Source: Euonymus europaeus (Eukaryota; Streptophyta; Magnoliopsida; Celastrales; Celastraceae). From it: a DNA stretch of 64,000 bases. The position numbers and the translations under genes were made by a program. The stretch covers positions 21,743,001-21,807,000 of the forward strand of contig OY756961.1 in the NCBI GenBank assembly GCA_963580455.1. The letters are read 5' to 3'. How positions within the stretch are numbered: position 1 is the stretch's first letter; each line of letters opens with the position of its first letter. The notes under the pieces are model-generated. The model saw only the letters and a program-made list of their open reading frames with translations. It searched no databases and was not told where the DNA came from. Below are positions 1 to 10,867 of this stretch, one piece after another.

Positions 1-522
1 TAGTTTTCGCTGGTGAAATTCTATTATTCAATCTTAGTTATTCTGAGTACAAGGCTATTATTAATTGACGGAGGATTCTTAATACCAAAGTAATTGATAA
101 TAAGATTCAACGTGAGTGCTGGGTTCATGTTGATGTTCATAATGAAGGAAAAGGTCATTTAACTTTTGAATGATCTTGACTGAGCGTTTGAAAAATTGGT
201 AGTACGTTGATGTCTATGATCAAAGCTATAACTGACTATTTAATCATCTTGAACCGATGTTTCTTTAACTTCGCTTTCGTTAAAGTTTAATTTGTTAGTC
301 CTTTTATATTGATTTAAACCATACAATTCCCCCCGTTCTTTCCTAATTGTGTGTGTCTCTACCAGTCAATTATATTTCACTTCTCTGTGGGATCGACTTT
401 TGTTCATCACTACTGCAGGTTGTAGTTGAGATAAGGTATTTAATTTGTTGCGAACGGCACGCATCAGTTCCACTTCCACGGGCTCACCTTCTATAGATGG
501 AAGTCCCTGGCCAATGCTCATG
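1..522. other. unassigned AT-rich sequence, possibly retroelement-derived
   Basis: No open frame of useful length is present. The stretch around 340-470 (a pyrimidine-rich run, then a 'gtgggatcgac' block and 'cgaacggcacgcatca') resembles the 3' leader or LTR-proximal text of plant Gypsy elements, but this is an impression only and no LTR ends or TSD are visible. Confidence 0.25.
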
Positions 523-1272
523 CGAGGACTGGTTGTTGAGCTGTGGATTCAATGTCTGCAACCCCATAACCAAGAACTTGATCAAGCTTCCCAGCAGTGA
601 TCATTAAATGCTGGAGCACTGGTTGTTGAGCTGTGGATTCGGGTTTAGTGAAGTGAATCGTGAATACAAAGTGATCAAAATGTCGGTGCTTCGTAAACAG
701 ACCCTAAGTGGCAATGCTGATGATCTCAAGTTTGAGATTCACACTCTAGGGAGTCGATCTTGGAGAAATGTTCAGAGCAAGCCATCTACCACACGTTAAA
801 GAATCGAAAATGCAAATGGATTCTTCTACTGGCTCACGACATATTCTACTAGTACTGTCTGTCCCTGGTTGTTTCACTATAGTTTCATTTGATATTGAGA
901 AAGAGGTGTTTGGAGTTGTCGATCCTCCAGTGAGCTTATTGGGAAAGAATTGGTTTGTGTCATGTTTGGAGGTGTTGGGAGGGAATTTGTGTTTTGTGGA
1001 CTTAGATTTTGAAAGCAAGAGGAGAATGGACATCTGGGTTTTCAAAGGCACTGATTTTGGGGAGTCAAGAGAATATTGAACATGAATCTGAACAACTTGA
1101 TCTTGCTCGTCCAGTGGCGATCAAGGGATGTGAAGTTTTGTTCTTAGGGTTTCAAGGATTGAAATGTTTGAATTGGTATAATTTGAAGAGTATAAGTATT
1201 TGGCCCCTTGGGATCAAGGGACTCCGCCAACCTTTTTCACTGCCAGTTCTCATGTTGAAAGCCTTGTGGTAA
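523..1272 (+). pseudogene. F-box-associated (FBA) domain protein, broken
   Basis: Three reading frames together spell a plant F-box-associated domain. The first part is near 555-605 (NPITKNLIKLPSSDH, then a stop). It is followed by a frame with 'EVNREYKVIKMSV' and 'FEIHTLGSRSWRNVQ' (608-799), then a frame with 'SFDIEKEVFGVVDPPVSLL' and 'MDIWVFKGTDFGES' (768-1079), then a frame from about 1080 with 'ARPVAIKGCEVLFLG' (to 1272). In the family these segments are contiguous and follow an N-terminal F-box that recruits SKP1 in SCF ubiquitin ligases. Here at least two frameshifts and a stop interrupt the domain and no F-box is seen upstream. A 22-bp direct repeat at 529-550 and 620-641 suggests a local duplication inside the relic. 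It is non-functional as it stands; F-box genes are a fast birth-and-death family in plants. Confidence 0.75.
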
Positions 1273-1397
1273 CTTTGCTCACAGGTGATAGGGAAGCTCA
1301 GGGTAGGGATTGAATTGAACTATAATTTGGATTTGGGTGTGTACATTGTCATTCAATACAAACTTCTTAGCTGGAAATTAAAGATAGTTTAAGTGCA

Positions 1398-1896
1398 TAG
1401 GGTCCACACGAAAGTGTATTCCTATCATTGTGCACGACTTGAATCTCGTGGACAATTTATGCATCATTTGTTTCACATTTCGCACAGCTTAAAGTTGTGT
1501 AGTTTGCATAAAATATCGTGTCAATCAAATACCACTTTTATCGATAGCTTAAAGCTGTGGATCTCATAACTTTAAGTTGTGAAAAATGAAATGTTGTCAT
1601 CTCATAACTTTTCACAGCTTAAAGTTGTGGGACCCATAGTATTTTATAATTACATTACATAATTACTCATTCGTATCTTAGAAGTTCTTCATTACTTTTT
1701 ATTGTAATATATATTTTTTGTCATTTTATCTACAAAATTAATCTAGTGGAAAAATGAACCAAACATCTCACAATATTTTATACAGCTTAAAGTTGTGTGC
1801 CCCGCAGCTTTTTACACAACATTTTCATAATTTTAAACACAAAATTTTTGACAGCTTAAAATTATGAAATACAACTGTGAAATAAACGGACCCTTA
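1398..1896. mobile_element. hAT-like MITE with internal subrepeats
   Basis: The block begins with 'AGGGTCC' and ends with its inverse 'GGACCCTT', a terminal pattern common in plant hAT MITEs. Inside, the near-palindromic motif CAGCTTAAAGTTGTG recurs about five times (near 1487, 1547, 1614, 1780 and 1850), once with an inverted partner. No transposase is encoded. I could not find a convincing 8-bp target duplication, so the exact ends are uncertain. Confidence 0.55.
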
Positions 1897-1951
1897 GATG
1901 TGATTGTATTTTATGTTTGTGAGTTTGTTGTTGAGAAGAACACAATTTCAT

Positions 1952-2452
1952 TCAAAGCAAAGGATAGATACAATCAACTAGAACCAGACGGTTTATGAAA
2001 GAAGGCACTCCATCCAAAAACACAGAGCCAGAGAAATCGGTAGCAAATCTCCCTAATCTAGCAAGGTTATCAGCAACCCTGTTGTCAATCCTAGAAGTAA
2101 ACATAATAGAACAGCTTAAACCATCCATCTCACATTGAATATCAACTAGAAGAAAACCCAAGGAATTTTCATGAGTATCACCATTATGAATGCTTGAAAC
2201 AATCTCTAGAGAATCGCCCTCCAATTGGAAATTATGCATGTTGAATCAAGCAGCCAGTTGAAGCCCAAATTGAAAAGCCAACGCTTCAATAAACACAGGA
2301 CCACCTGCAGGGTTGGTGCATTTATACGCAGAAAAAAGAACTTGACCCAAACTATTACGGCCAATCACCCCAATGCCCGCCCACTCATCCCTAATATTTC
2401 AAGACCCATCCACATTGATTTTGAACTCAACATCATGGGGACGCTTTCAAGA
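1952..2452 (-). pseudogene. RNase H-like (RVT_3) domain relic of a non-LTR retroelement
   Basis: On the minus strand, starting near 2450, the translation reads FKINVDGS, stop, then 'GIGVIGRNSLGQVLFSA' and 'EALAFQFGLQLAA', stop, then 'FQLEGDSLEIVSSI' and 'RIDNRVADNLARLGR'. This is the order of the RVT_3 RNase H-like fold found at the C-terminus of plant LINE-type polyproteins and in many stand-alone 'putative ribonuclease H' genes. Two stops interrupt it and no reverse transcriptase lies upstream on the same strand. It is a dead fragment. Confidence 0.75.
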
Positions 2453-2614
2453 TGATGGGAAGCCCCGAACAGGCTAATCTTTAAATAATAGTTAGTATTT
2501 TTTATCTAAGTTTTGCTTTATTCTCTAAGTCTGAACCCCTTCACCATTAGACTCATGACTGGCTTATAATAGATGTCTAGGTGATGTGGGGTCGAATCTT
2601 GTTCTGAAATTTAT

Positions 2615-3005
2615 AAGGGCTATTGCAATAGTTTGTTTTTATGCGGGAATGAATAATATATAAAAATGTGTGTTTTTTATGATATTATTATATTGAGAGA
2701 TGTGTTTTGATAAAATAAACGATTGCATAAGTATGTGACTTAATTTTTCGTAAAAGTCTTGAGACATTATTAATTTTGGTATAATTTTATTGCTATTGGG
2801 GAATAAATGAAGAAGAAAAAAAAGTAGACGTTTTATTAATAAAGAAAGAAGAAAATATATATATGAATTTGTGTTGTATTGATATGATTATATCATAAAA
2901 TATATTTTGATGGTGTAAATGATTATGTAGATTATTTTTTCATATAATATAAGTGGAATAATTGAGCGAATAAAGTAATTTACCCAATTGCAATTACGCG
3001 CTCTT
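2615..3005. mobile_element. MITE in unit 1, absent from unit 2
   Basis: Unit 2 lacks this stretch: its sequence passes almost directly from 'gaaatttat' to 'aaatgaaatttc' near 23830-23885. The ends are imperfect inverted repeats (AAGGGCTATTGCAATAG and the inverse of CAATTGCAATTACGCGCTCTT). The interior is AT-rich and non-coding. The superfamily was not determined. Confidence 0.55.
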
Positions 3006-3310
3006 AAATGACATTTCTAGCCGACTAGCCTTATCATGGAAAGTTATCACTTCTCACCGACTTTCTTGTTCACATCACATCTCCACAGGCCTATCTGATT
3101 CATCTTCAAATGACAATTTAACCCCCGGTGTGACCTTCCTAAGCCAAAGAACGAGCGAGTCTGCAGAAACGACCCATTTGTTTCCTCAAAATTGACAATA
3201 ATGCCCTTGGCCAAACTTCCTAGAAACTCTCACAGAACCTTCCTTCATTACCTATGGCTTAGTTGTCTCCCATGGCCCCTCTTTCTTGGAAAACCCATTT
3301 GGTCCTTCTT

Positions 3311-3318
3311 TATATACA
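3311..3318 (+). promoter_or_regulatory. TATA box of PBP1a
   Basis: TATATACA lies about 90 bp upstream of the chosen ATG and is conserved at the same place in the second copy (24166-24174). Confidence 0.55.
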
Positions 3319-3401
3319 CAAACTTTCACCATTTGAACCAAACACAACAGTCACAGCGATCTCTGCGTAACCCCCAAGTCTTCAACTCTCTCCTTCTACA
3401 A

Positions 3402-3752
3402 ATGGCATCAACGCAAAACCCATCTCCAGATTTCCATGATTTCTTGCCAACCATGGCGCACAAGCTTGGTGGGGATGGTTTGATTGATGAACTGTGTAAT
3501 GGATTCAATCTGCTGGTGGATGCTGATAAGGGTGTGATCACCTTTGATAGTCTGAAGAGGAACTCTGCACTTTTGGGTCTTCAAGATTTGAGTGATGAAG
3601 ATTTACTGTGTATGATGAGGGAAGGGGATGGTGATGGTGATGGAGCACTCAATCAGATGGAGTTTTGTGTTTTGATGTTTAGATTGAGCCCTGAATTGAT
3701 GGAGGAGTCTCAATTTTTGTTAGAGGAGGCTCTTATACAAGAATTTAATTAA
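3402..3752 (+). CDS. PBP1: single-EF-hand calcium sensor, PBP1/KIC type (copy a)
   Basis: This intronless gene encodes 116 aa. The family (Arabidopsis PBP1, KIC) consists of small cytosolic Ca2+ sensors that bind partners such as the PINOID kinase or a kinesin-like protein. The second EF-hand loop, residues 76-87, is DGDGDGALNQME, with acidic or amide ligands at positions 1, 3, 5 and 9 and Glu at 12. An upstream loop at 40-51 (DADKGVITFDSL) lacks the Glu-12 and is probably non-binding, as in the family. The N-terminus MASTQNPSPDF is family-like. I chose this Met over the in-frame Met at 3192 because the TATA box at 3311 lies inside the longer frame. Copy b (24262-24612) differs at only two residues: loop position 2 is Gly here and Phe there, and Ile replaces Val near the C-terminus. 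Clearly a paired duplicate; both frames are intact. Confidence 0.9.
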   Translation: MASTQNPSPDFHDFLPTMAHKLGGDGLIDELCNGFNLLVDADKGVITFDSLKRNSALLGLQDLSDEDLLCMMREGDGDGDGALNQMEFCVLMFRLSPELMEESQFLLEEALIQEFN

Positions 3753-5354
3753 CATTTTTCTTTTTGCTGTTATTGAGTTTCATAATTATTTCAATTTTAT
3801 GGATTTTTTTCCAGATCTAATTATCTATATAGGTTTCCATGAGATGGGCTTTGTATTGGAAATCACTTTCTCAATTATTTCAATAACACAGGTTATGGGC
3901 CTAATGGCAAATAAAGCAGTCAACTTCTCCTTGTTAAGGCCTACATAAGGAGTGCAATTCAAAACTAGGCCCATCATTAATTGCCTCACAAGACTCCCCA
4001 CAAAAAACTTGCAAAACAAAATTTTCAACAAATACAAAATACAAAGTCTTCAAAGTCCTTGTAATTGGCTTGTCAGGTGATGCACTGAAAGCTGGAGTGT
4101 TCTTGATTGATATTCAAGGTCATTATTTTATATAATATTTAAATTTAATTTATTTATTTAAATAAAATATTTTAATATTTAATATGAAAAATTAATATAT
4201 TGATATATGTGTCTTTTATTTTATATGGCATATGAATTAGTATGTAAAATTTTGCTTACAAATAAAAGATCAATTCATAAGTGATTATTGAATATAAGTA
4301 ATGATCACAACTTAGACGGAATTAGACGAATCGTTATAAGGGTTGTAGTATAGTATTTCAGTATACCTATCTTGGTTACGGAAATTGATAAAACTTGAAC
4401 TTATTATACTAGCATACTTGGAGTGTATTGATCAAAACTACGTGTAAGTCAATTTTTTCAGTCTGACTATATGGAAGAATGTACACTTAGACTAACATTA
4501 TGACATTGTTCATTATCTTAATTAATTAAACATTATTGGTACGTGTTCAACTAATGTATGAGACTTTGATTTATTAAATGATGATATCTTTTTGTACAGA
4601 CCAACATACACTGAGTGAATTGGGTTACCTCATTAAATATACGATGAAAAATAATTTGTTAATAAAATTCACATCCAATTATGGATTGATGATACACTCT
4701 CGAGAATGTTTATAGGATTTAAGATTGTCTTAAAACCCTGCAGATAAATTTTAATTAATCTGACACATTCAAATGAGTTAATCGGTAAGCTTGAGAAATA
4801 TTTAAAGATACCAATTAAATATTATATGTCAATGGCATATTTAATTGACGGGTATCTGTAACTTAACGTGAGGATTTTAATGAACAATTATAACCAAAGA
4901 CTTAAATTTAATTTGAGATAAAACGAGGAGTTCAATTATAATATTTTAGTGAAATATATTATAATTTATGAATTATAATTATCCTTTTGGATTTGGGTTG
5001 ATAATAAAATCCTTAGTAAGTGCATGTTTTATTTTCCTTATTAGTCCCCATTGTAGCCCATGAAAGCCCAAATTAAAATAAAAAAACCTAACCAAGGTTG
5101 AAGATCCCACATTAGAGGGGAGAGAGGGCCGGTCAACTAGGATTAGGAAACCCTAGATTGATCGATCCCTATATAAACGCACACTAGTGTGTTCTGTTAT
5201 TTTTAATGTTGAGACACCAGTTGGACTCGACTCCCTAATTTTTTTCATAGTTTTGATTTTTGATTTTCGGGTTCTTGGTGTAGGGAGTCCACACTCTTGA
5301 AATCCAAGCTTGAGAATTGATTCATACGGTGGAAGATTCGCAAGTTTGAGAATC

Positions 5355-5666
5355 TGTTAGGATCTCTAATCCCTAACAGACTTATCAACAGATTGATCGA
5401 AATGGAGAATAAACCAAGAATTGTGAGACACAAACTTGATCTGATTTATTCAAAAGGAGAAAGAATTACAAGAATGAACCAGTCAAGCTGGAGTAAATTC
5501 TCAAGAACAGAAATGTGAAATACAACATAGAATTCATCATCCAAACACAAAGCTGTAATTATAGTATTTATCCTAAAATGTAAATGATCTCAGCCATCCA
5601 ATCTATCGATCCATGTGACATCAAGAAGTAATATCTTGATCGTTCAACCAAAATTGGTTCCTAACA
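5355..5666 (-). repeat. 3' LTR of the compact retroelement
   Basis: A 312-bp LTR with TGTTAG...TAACA ends. It is almost identical to 6286-6598, with only scattered substitutions and short indels, so insertion was fairly recent. Confidence 0.85.
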
Positions 5667-5703
5667 AATCCATCCCCCTTAAAAACACCTTGACCACAAG
5701 GTG

Positions 5704-6251
5704 TTAGAAATTCAATCCTCCCGGATCAAAAGGAAAAATATATGTTAAAGAACTCATTGCTCTATGGAGAAATTTCTCAAACAGTTTATGTACATGGAAG
5801 AATCCATCATCAACGGCATGGAAAACTATCAATTCATCAAGCAGAAAAGTCTTTGGTTGGTCAAATTCGAACCCCATAACCCAAATCAAATGAAATGTAC
5901 AAGCTCCAATCATTTGCTGCTCCTTACCAAGAAGGAAATAATCATCACCATGAACCACAAGGGCTGGTTCCAAATCTCCAGAAATTACTGAAATCGGGGA
6001 TGTGACCTTATCGGCCTGGGCGACAACGATGACATCTTCTTCCTCTGGCAGCACCACAAAATCACGTTCTAACAAACGGAACAATACATCCCAATCACAG
6101 CGAATCCTCTCAAATCCAGCATTTAACATCGCATCTAACCGCACCTTCAATTGCTCGAACGATTGTTGAACAGATTGAGAAATTTAGTCTTGGATAGTTT
6201 GGAGCATGGTCTCTTGAAAAAATTGGTGAATCGGTTCACTCATGACACTCA
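5704..6251 (-). pseudogene. gag-like reading frame of the compact retroelement
   Basis: The minus-strand frame starts at an ATG near 6251 (MSVMSEPIHQFFQETMLQTI), meets one in-frame TAA near 6184, and continues open to 5704 (QSFEQLKVRLDAMLNAGFER onward). The opening, with short amphipathic Gln-rich helices just after the primer site, is like the N-terminus of LTR-retrotransposon Gag proteins of plants. No zinc knuckle, protease or polymerase follows. The later part (FVVLPEEEDVIVVAQADK) is not recognised. It is probably a truncated gag leader kept because it holds packaging signals; the function is inferred. Confidence 0.5.
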
Positions 6252-6285
6252 TGATTGAAGAGGAATGTTTGGCTTCGATACCAAA

Positions 6286-6598
6286 TGTTAGGATCTGTAA
6301 TCCCTAACAGACTTATCAACAGATTGATCGAAATGGAGAATAAACCAAGAATTGTGAGACACAAACTTGATCTGATTTATTCAAAAAGAGAAAGAATTAC
6401 AAGAATGAACCAGTCAAGTTGGAGTAAATCTCAAGAACAGAAATGTGAAATACAAGCTAGAATTCATCATCCAAACACAAAGCTATAATTATAGTATTTA
6501 TCCTAAAATGTAAATGATCTCAGCCATCCAATCTCTATCGATCCATGTGACATCAAGAAGTAAGATCTTGATCGTTCAACCAAAATGGGTTCCTAACA
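6286..6598 (-). repeat. 5' LTR of the compact retroelement
   Basis: A 313-bp LTR with the same ends as the other copy. The primer-binding-site-like sequence lies directly inside it (minus strand, 6285-6271). Confidence 0.85.
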
Positions 6599-7187
6599 GA
6601 ATCGTAACAAACTAGTTGATTTTATCCTTCGATATTTTATTAGAAATCAATCCAGAGATATATCACGGTACATAATCTCCAAACAATTAATTTTTTAAAG
6701 ATTATGCATGTTACTCATAATTAGCAAGAAATTTTTGAAAGTTGTTTTTTTTTCTATCGATCACTCTTATGTATTCCTTATTTTAAATTTGTTTCCACAA
6801 ATGCGTATTTTCCAACACTTCTTTGTTGAGGCCTTGCCCAAGTAGTCAGTACTTCCTCTAAGAATGTCTCTTTATATAGGGTAAGTATCGGACTAATGAT
6901 TTATACAATACTTTAATTCTCGACATTGTCCACTAAAATGTCAATTACTCTACAAAATCGACAAATTTATATAGATGATTTTAAAATGAATTTGATCCAG
7001 TATCTTGCTCAATAAAAATCGACAAAACCAAACTGAATTGATTGATCGGTTTTTAAAAAAAAACATATTTTTCATTAAAATGAACTGAAAATTTGGCTAA
7101 ATGATTTGGCCAAAATATATATAAAAAAATCGATCAAAAATTGACTGTTAGTGCCCCTAATTAATTATGAGTTATCTATTCATTAAG

Positions 7188-8236
7188 GAATAGTGCTAAA
7201 TAGCCCAAGTTTATGTAACCCAACAATTAACCCAAGTCTACATGGCATGCTTTGTAAGCAAATTGCATGGAAAATTAAAATTTTGAAAAACAAAATATTT
7301 CATTTGAAAAACTCACAACACATTTTTTTATTTTTTTTTCTGAAACAAAATTTTAAAACACATTATCTCTTAAAATACATATTAGATTTCAAAAAAATTA
7401 CGTATCCATAATCAGCAAGTAAAGATCTATCCAACAAGATCTATCATCGATAGGTTTTGATCACTCATTTTTAATTACATTGTTTTTTTTGTACTAATAT
7501 GTGGGTTACGTAAGTTCTAGTGTTTATTTATGGGTACCGATATGAGCTCGTATATCGAATTTTCTTATTGTAACCTAAACAATAAGTGTTAAAACCTAAG
7601 AGGAACGGATTCGTTAAACCCTAACGGGATCGTGTATCGGATTTTCATGTTGTAACCTAAACAATAAGTGTTATAAACTCCAAGGGGAACGAATTCGCTA
7701 AACCCTAACGGGCTCGTGTAGCGGATTTCAATTTTGTAACCTAAAAGACTCAGATTCACTAAATCTCGACAAATTCACTACAAAATCCTAAGTGTCTCAA
7801 GTGCTAAACCTTAGAGTCCTAACTATTATACTCTAACGGGTTCAGATACTCAACATAATTTCAATAAAAATGCAAAAAAATAATGAATATATATTATACT
7901 ATCATAATATAATAAAATTTCAGCTCGAATAAACATTTTACACATCATATATATGAATTAAATTATTTTTAAAAATAATGTAATTGAAAAAATGCAATAA
8001 AAACTATAGACAATGAGTCTTATTAGGAAGATTTTTACACGCTGAGTTCGAATATGTAATATTTTTTGAAATCTAACATGTATTTTGAGAGATAAAACGT
8101 TTTAAAGTTTCGTTTATGGAAAAGATAAATAAAAGCTAATTTTTTTTAAAAAGTCCAACATGACACACCAACATGGAATGCCATGTAGACTTGGGTTGAG
8201 TTGGGCTAATAAAAGTTGGATTCCATAACATTTTTG
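7188..8236. mobile_element. Mutator-like non-autonomous element with 9-bp TSD
   Basis: TTCATTAAG occurs at 7179-7187 and again at 8237-8245, giving a perfect 9-bp target duplication. Subterminal inverted repeats are clear: AACCCAAGTCTACATGGCAT at 7229-7248 and its inverse at 8178-8197, with 'TAGCCCAA' and 'TTGGGCTA' further out. Unit 2 lacks the block. The 9-bp TSD is the Mutator signature. No transposase is present; the interior holds tandem repeats. Confidence 0.8.
7490..7760. repeat. about 83-bp tandem repeat inside the Mutator-like element
   Basis: The unit 'gtaacctaaacaataagtgt' plus 'aaccctaacgggatcgtgta' begins at 7570, 7652 and (degraded) 7736. The period is about 82-84 bp over nearly three copies. 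Confidence 0.7.
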
Positions 8237-8479
8237 TTCATTAAGATATAAAAATTAAAAAATATTAAGACGTCAGCGTGATGTGTGAATTAGCATCACG
8301 TATTTTATATATATCAATTAATTAATCAATACATTGAACCTCAACTATAACACGATGATTAGTCTCAATCAATCACCTGAATTAAGAGTAATTAGAAGCA
8401 TGAATATTAATTATTTGACCAATTCTAGACCTAATGTTTAAACTAACATTATAGTATACAAAGAAATTTGAAAGATAAG

Positions 8480-9501
8480 TGTAGACATAAAAAAAATTAC
8501 TAAAGCCCAATTAAATAAAATTTATGGGTTTTAAATAGACTCTAAATTAAATTAATTTAATTTTTGAAGAGTCCAAATCAAATTGAGTTGGTTGATTAGA
8601 TAAAGTCTAAGATAAGATCAAATTAAATAAAATCAAATACAAATACAAATACAAATAAAATCAAAGAGCTAATTTCTAATTAAATGATTTCTTTACAATA
8701 CCCTTGATGTCAAGGGTTGAGACCAAGGGTAGGTCATGTAAATTCCACCTCTCCCTTTACCTATAAATACCAAGAAAAAGGGGAGAGAAAAGTTTATAAA
8801 ACTTTCCAAAGTCTCTCAAATTTCTTTGGAGTTCAAGTTCTCCAAATATGGAATTCATAGAATTCCTCTTGAGAGGGAGAAAAAGTTTATACAACTTTCA
8901 AGTCTCTCTCAAATCTCTTTGAAGTTCAAGTTCTCCAAATTATGGAATTCTTAAAATTCCTCTAGGAGAAACGAAAGTTTACGAATTTTGGGAAAACTCT
9001 CTTAAATTCTCCACAAGTCCAAGTGTCAAATCCGAAATTCTTTGAATTCCCTTATGTTCTTCTTTAAGTTCAAGTTCAAGTCTCCAAATCGGAATTCTTT
9101 GAATTCCTTCAAGTTCTTCAAATCTCAAGTCCAAGTTCTTCAAGATCAAGTGCAAGTCTTCAAATCTGAAATTTTTTGAATTCCTTCAAGATCAAGTACA
9201 AGTCTCAAATCTGGAATTCTTTGAATTCTTTCAAGTTGAACTGCTCCAAGTCCAAGCTCTCCAAATTCGGAATTCTTAGAATTCCTCCAAGTCTCAAGTT
9301 CAAGTAAAGTCCTAGAACGGATTTGTTTAATCCGATTAAGAACGTTACGTTCTTTTGCAATCATTCAATTGATAATCAGAGAATTTGTGCATGTGACGAT
9401 CACGTTCAAAGAGAATATATCAAGTCCATTTTGATTTACAAATTTTAATTTGTACCAAGTTTTAAATGTATTATATTTACATGCGAAATTTGTTGCATAC
9501 A
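8480..9501. mobile_element. solo LTR with perfect TSD
   Basis: A 1022-bp block starting TGTAGACA and ending TGCATACA is flanked by ATAAG at 8475-8479 and 9502-9506. Unit 2 shows the empty site ('gaaagatcagcaatag', about 26246-26260). A promoter-like CCTATAAATACC lies near 8759. From about 8820 to 9310 a diverged motif built on 'ttcaagttctccaaat' and 'ggaattctttgaattcc' recurs many times. There is no internal region, so this is the usual product of LTR-LTR recombination. Confidence 0.85.
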
Positions 9502-9506
9502 ATAAG

Positions 9507-10814
9507 CAATAGCTTTCAAATGTTATTTTCAAAGAATAGATTTGTTTATTATCTACACACAAAATGCCATTACTATGGTCATCAACCCAAAAGGATTCCC
9601 AGTACTCATATAAAAGCAATCTGTATTGCACACAGATGAATCAATGTCACAATCTCATAATATTAATATCACTAGTCTTTTGCATTCATATCTACTGCAT
9701 GTTCTATCCCAAAGACTAGGTTGTCGGGTGAAGTTATTCAAAGTAATTATTACCACCTTATAAGAATCACCATGCATGTCTTTCAATAGAAGATCACTAT
9801 TCAAATTCACACGTCTTTGATTTGGTGATATCAAATAGAGGTAAAGTTGGCAGACACATACATTTGGTCTAAAACCATGACTTGGCTTGTAAGGCAAGTT
9901 AAGAATTGACCCATGTTTGATTGAGGATGAGCTTAAAGTCGAAATGAGTTTAAGATAAACTTAACATAAGCTTATTGAGAGAAGAGAATATAGTGGGGTG
10001 AATAAGTTTAAAGATAAAATTTTATATTTTTGGTTGAATATGAGAAAATCCCGAATTTCTTTTACACAACGTCTATTTTGCAATACCAGAAAAAAGTCTC
10101 GTGAATACGATAAGCCTTTGCAAATTAAGTAGAAGTGTCAAAAATTTAGGTCCAGGTCGGAGAATGTAGTTTGTTTATGAGTTATTTGTATGTTTGGATT
10201 CATTTGGTTTTGATTTTTGGACATACTTAATTAATTATATCCAAATTAATTGGTTTAAATTCGAACAAGTAAAAATCAAACAATAATTCAATCTGGGTTC
10301 AGGTCCAGACAGCTAAATCGGACAAGATTTTTGTGACAAAACCTTTGTGTTTGGATTCGAATTTCGGACAAATAACTTATATCCAAATTTTGTTTAATCC
10401 GAGTCGGATAAATCAATCATCCGGATTGGCACCCCTAAAATTAATAATGGTTTGGAGTGAGTCTTTCCTATTAGTACGTTATGGATTTGATTTTTACCTA
10501 AATAATGTGCATAGTGTTATCATGTATTTTTCTAGTAACGGATAGTTGGTTGAGATGGTGATTTGAATGCGGTATGTCATTTTTAAGGCATAATTTCTTT
10601 TTAAAAAAATTATTCTCAATTGTTTCAACCATTAGATTATTTATCACATATTCAGCAGTTCATATTAAATGTACAACTTAACATATAAATAAGACGGTTT
10701 AACACATAAATAAGGGGCCGTTGTGCCCACCCTGGAACCCGGTGTAGATGCATTCACTGACCAGTTGGTGGACCTAAATCAACATCTAAATGTATTTTTT
10801 ATTAGGAAAAGAAC

Positions 10815-10819
<5 letters not shown>
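9507..10819. other. duplicated intergenic DNA, no gene
   Basis: Aligns with 26250-28780 of unit 2. It contains no conserved frame. The short frames here do not correspond between the two copies, which argues against coding. Confidence 0.7.

Positions 10820-10864
<45 letters not shown>
10820..10864. repeat. (AT)n microsatellite at the Helitron edge
   Basis: About 22 uninterrupted AT units. They lie immediately left of the Helitron, at the point where unit 2 has only 'agaacTA' before a Stowaway-like MITE. Confidence 0.9.

Positions 10865-10867
<3 letters not shown>

Larger units (their letters stand above)
5355..6598 (-). mobile_element. compact LTR retroelement (TRIM-like), complete with TSD
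   Basis: Two near-identical direct LTRs (5355-5666 and 6286-6598, both TGTTAGGATC ... CCTAACA) flank a 619-bp interior. A perfect 5-bp target duplication, GAATC, lies at 5350-5354 and 6599-6603. Read on the minus strand, the interior begins TTTGGTATCGAAGCC, close to the initiator-Met tRNA primer site TGGTATCAGAGC, and ends with the purine-rich AAGGGGGATGGATT before the second LTR. The element is therefore minus-oriented. At 1244 bp with no pol it cannot move by itself. Confidence 0.9.
4098..6817. mobile_element. LTR-like insertion in unit 1 (host of a nested element)
   Basis: Unit 2 goes directly from 'gatgccactgaaaattg' to 'ttctatgttgaggccc' (about 24945-24975), so the block is an insertion in unit 1. 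Without the nested element it is about 1.47 kb. It starts with TGTT and ends with AACA, and carries a promoter-like CCCTATATAAACGCAC near 5167-5182, all typical of a plant LTR. No matching 5-bp duplication flanks these ends, so the boundaries may be a few bases off. It has no coding capacity. Probably an old solo LTR. Confidence 0.5.

Noticed and set aside
3192..3401. In-frame N-terminal extension of PBP1a (and 24049-24261 for PBP1b)
   Set aside because: The extension contains the TATA box and the leader; the family protein starts at MASTQ, and the extension resembles no N-terminus known to me.
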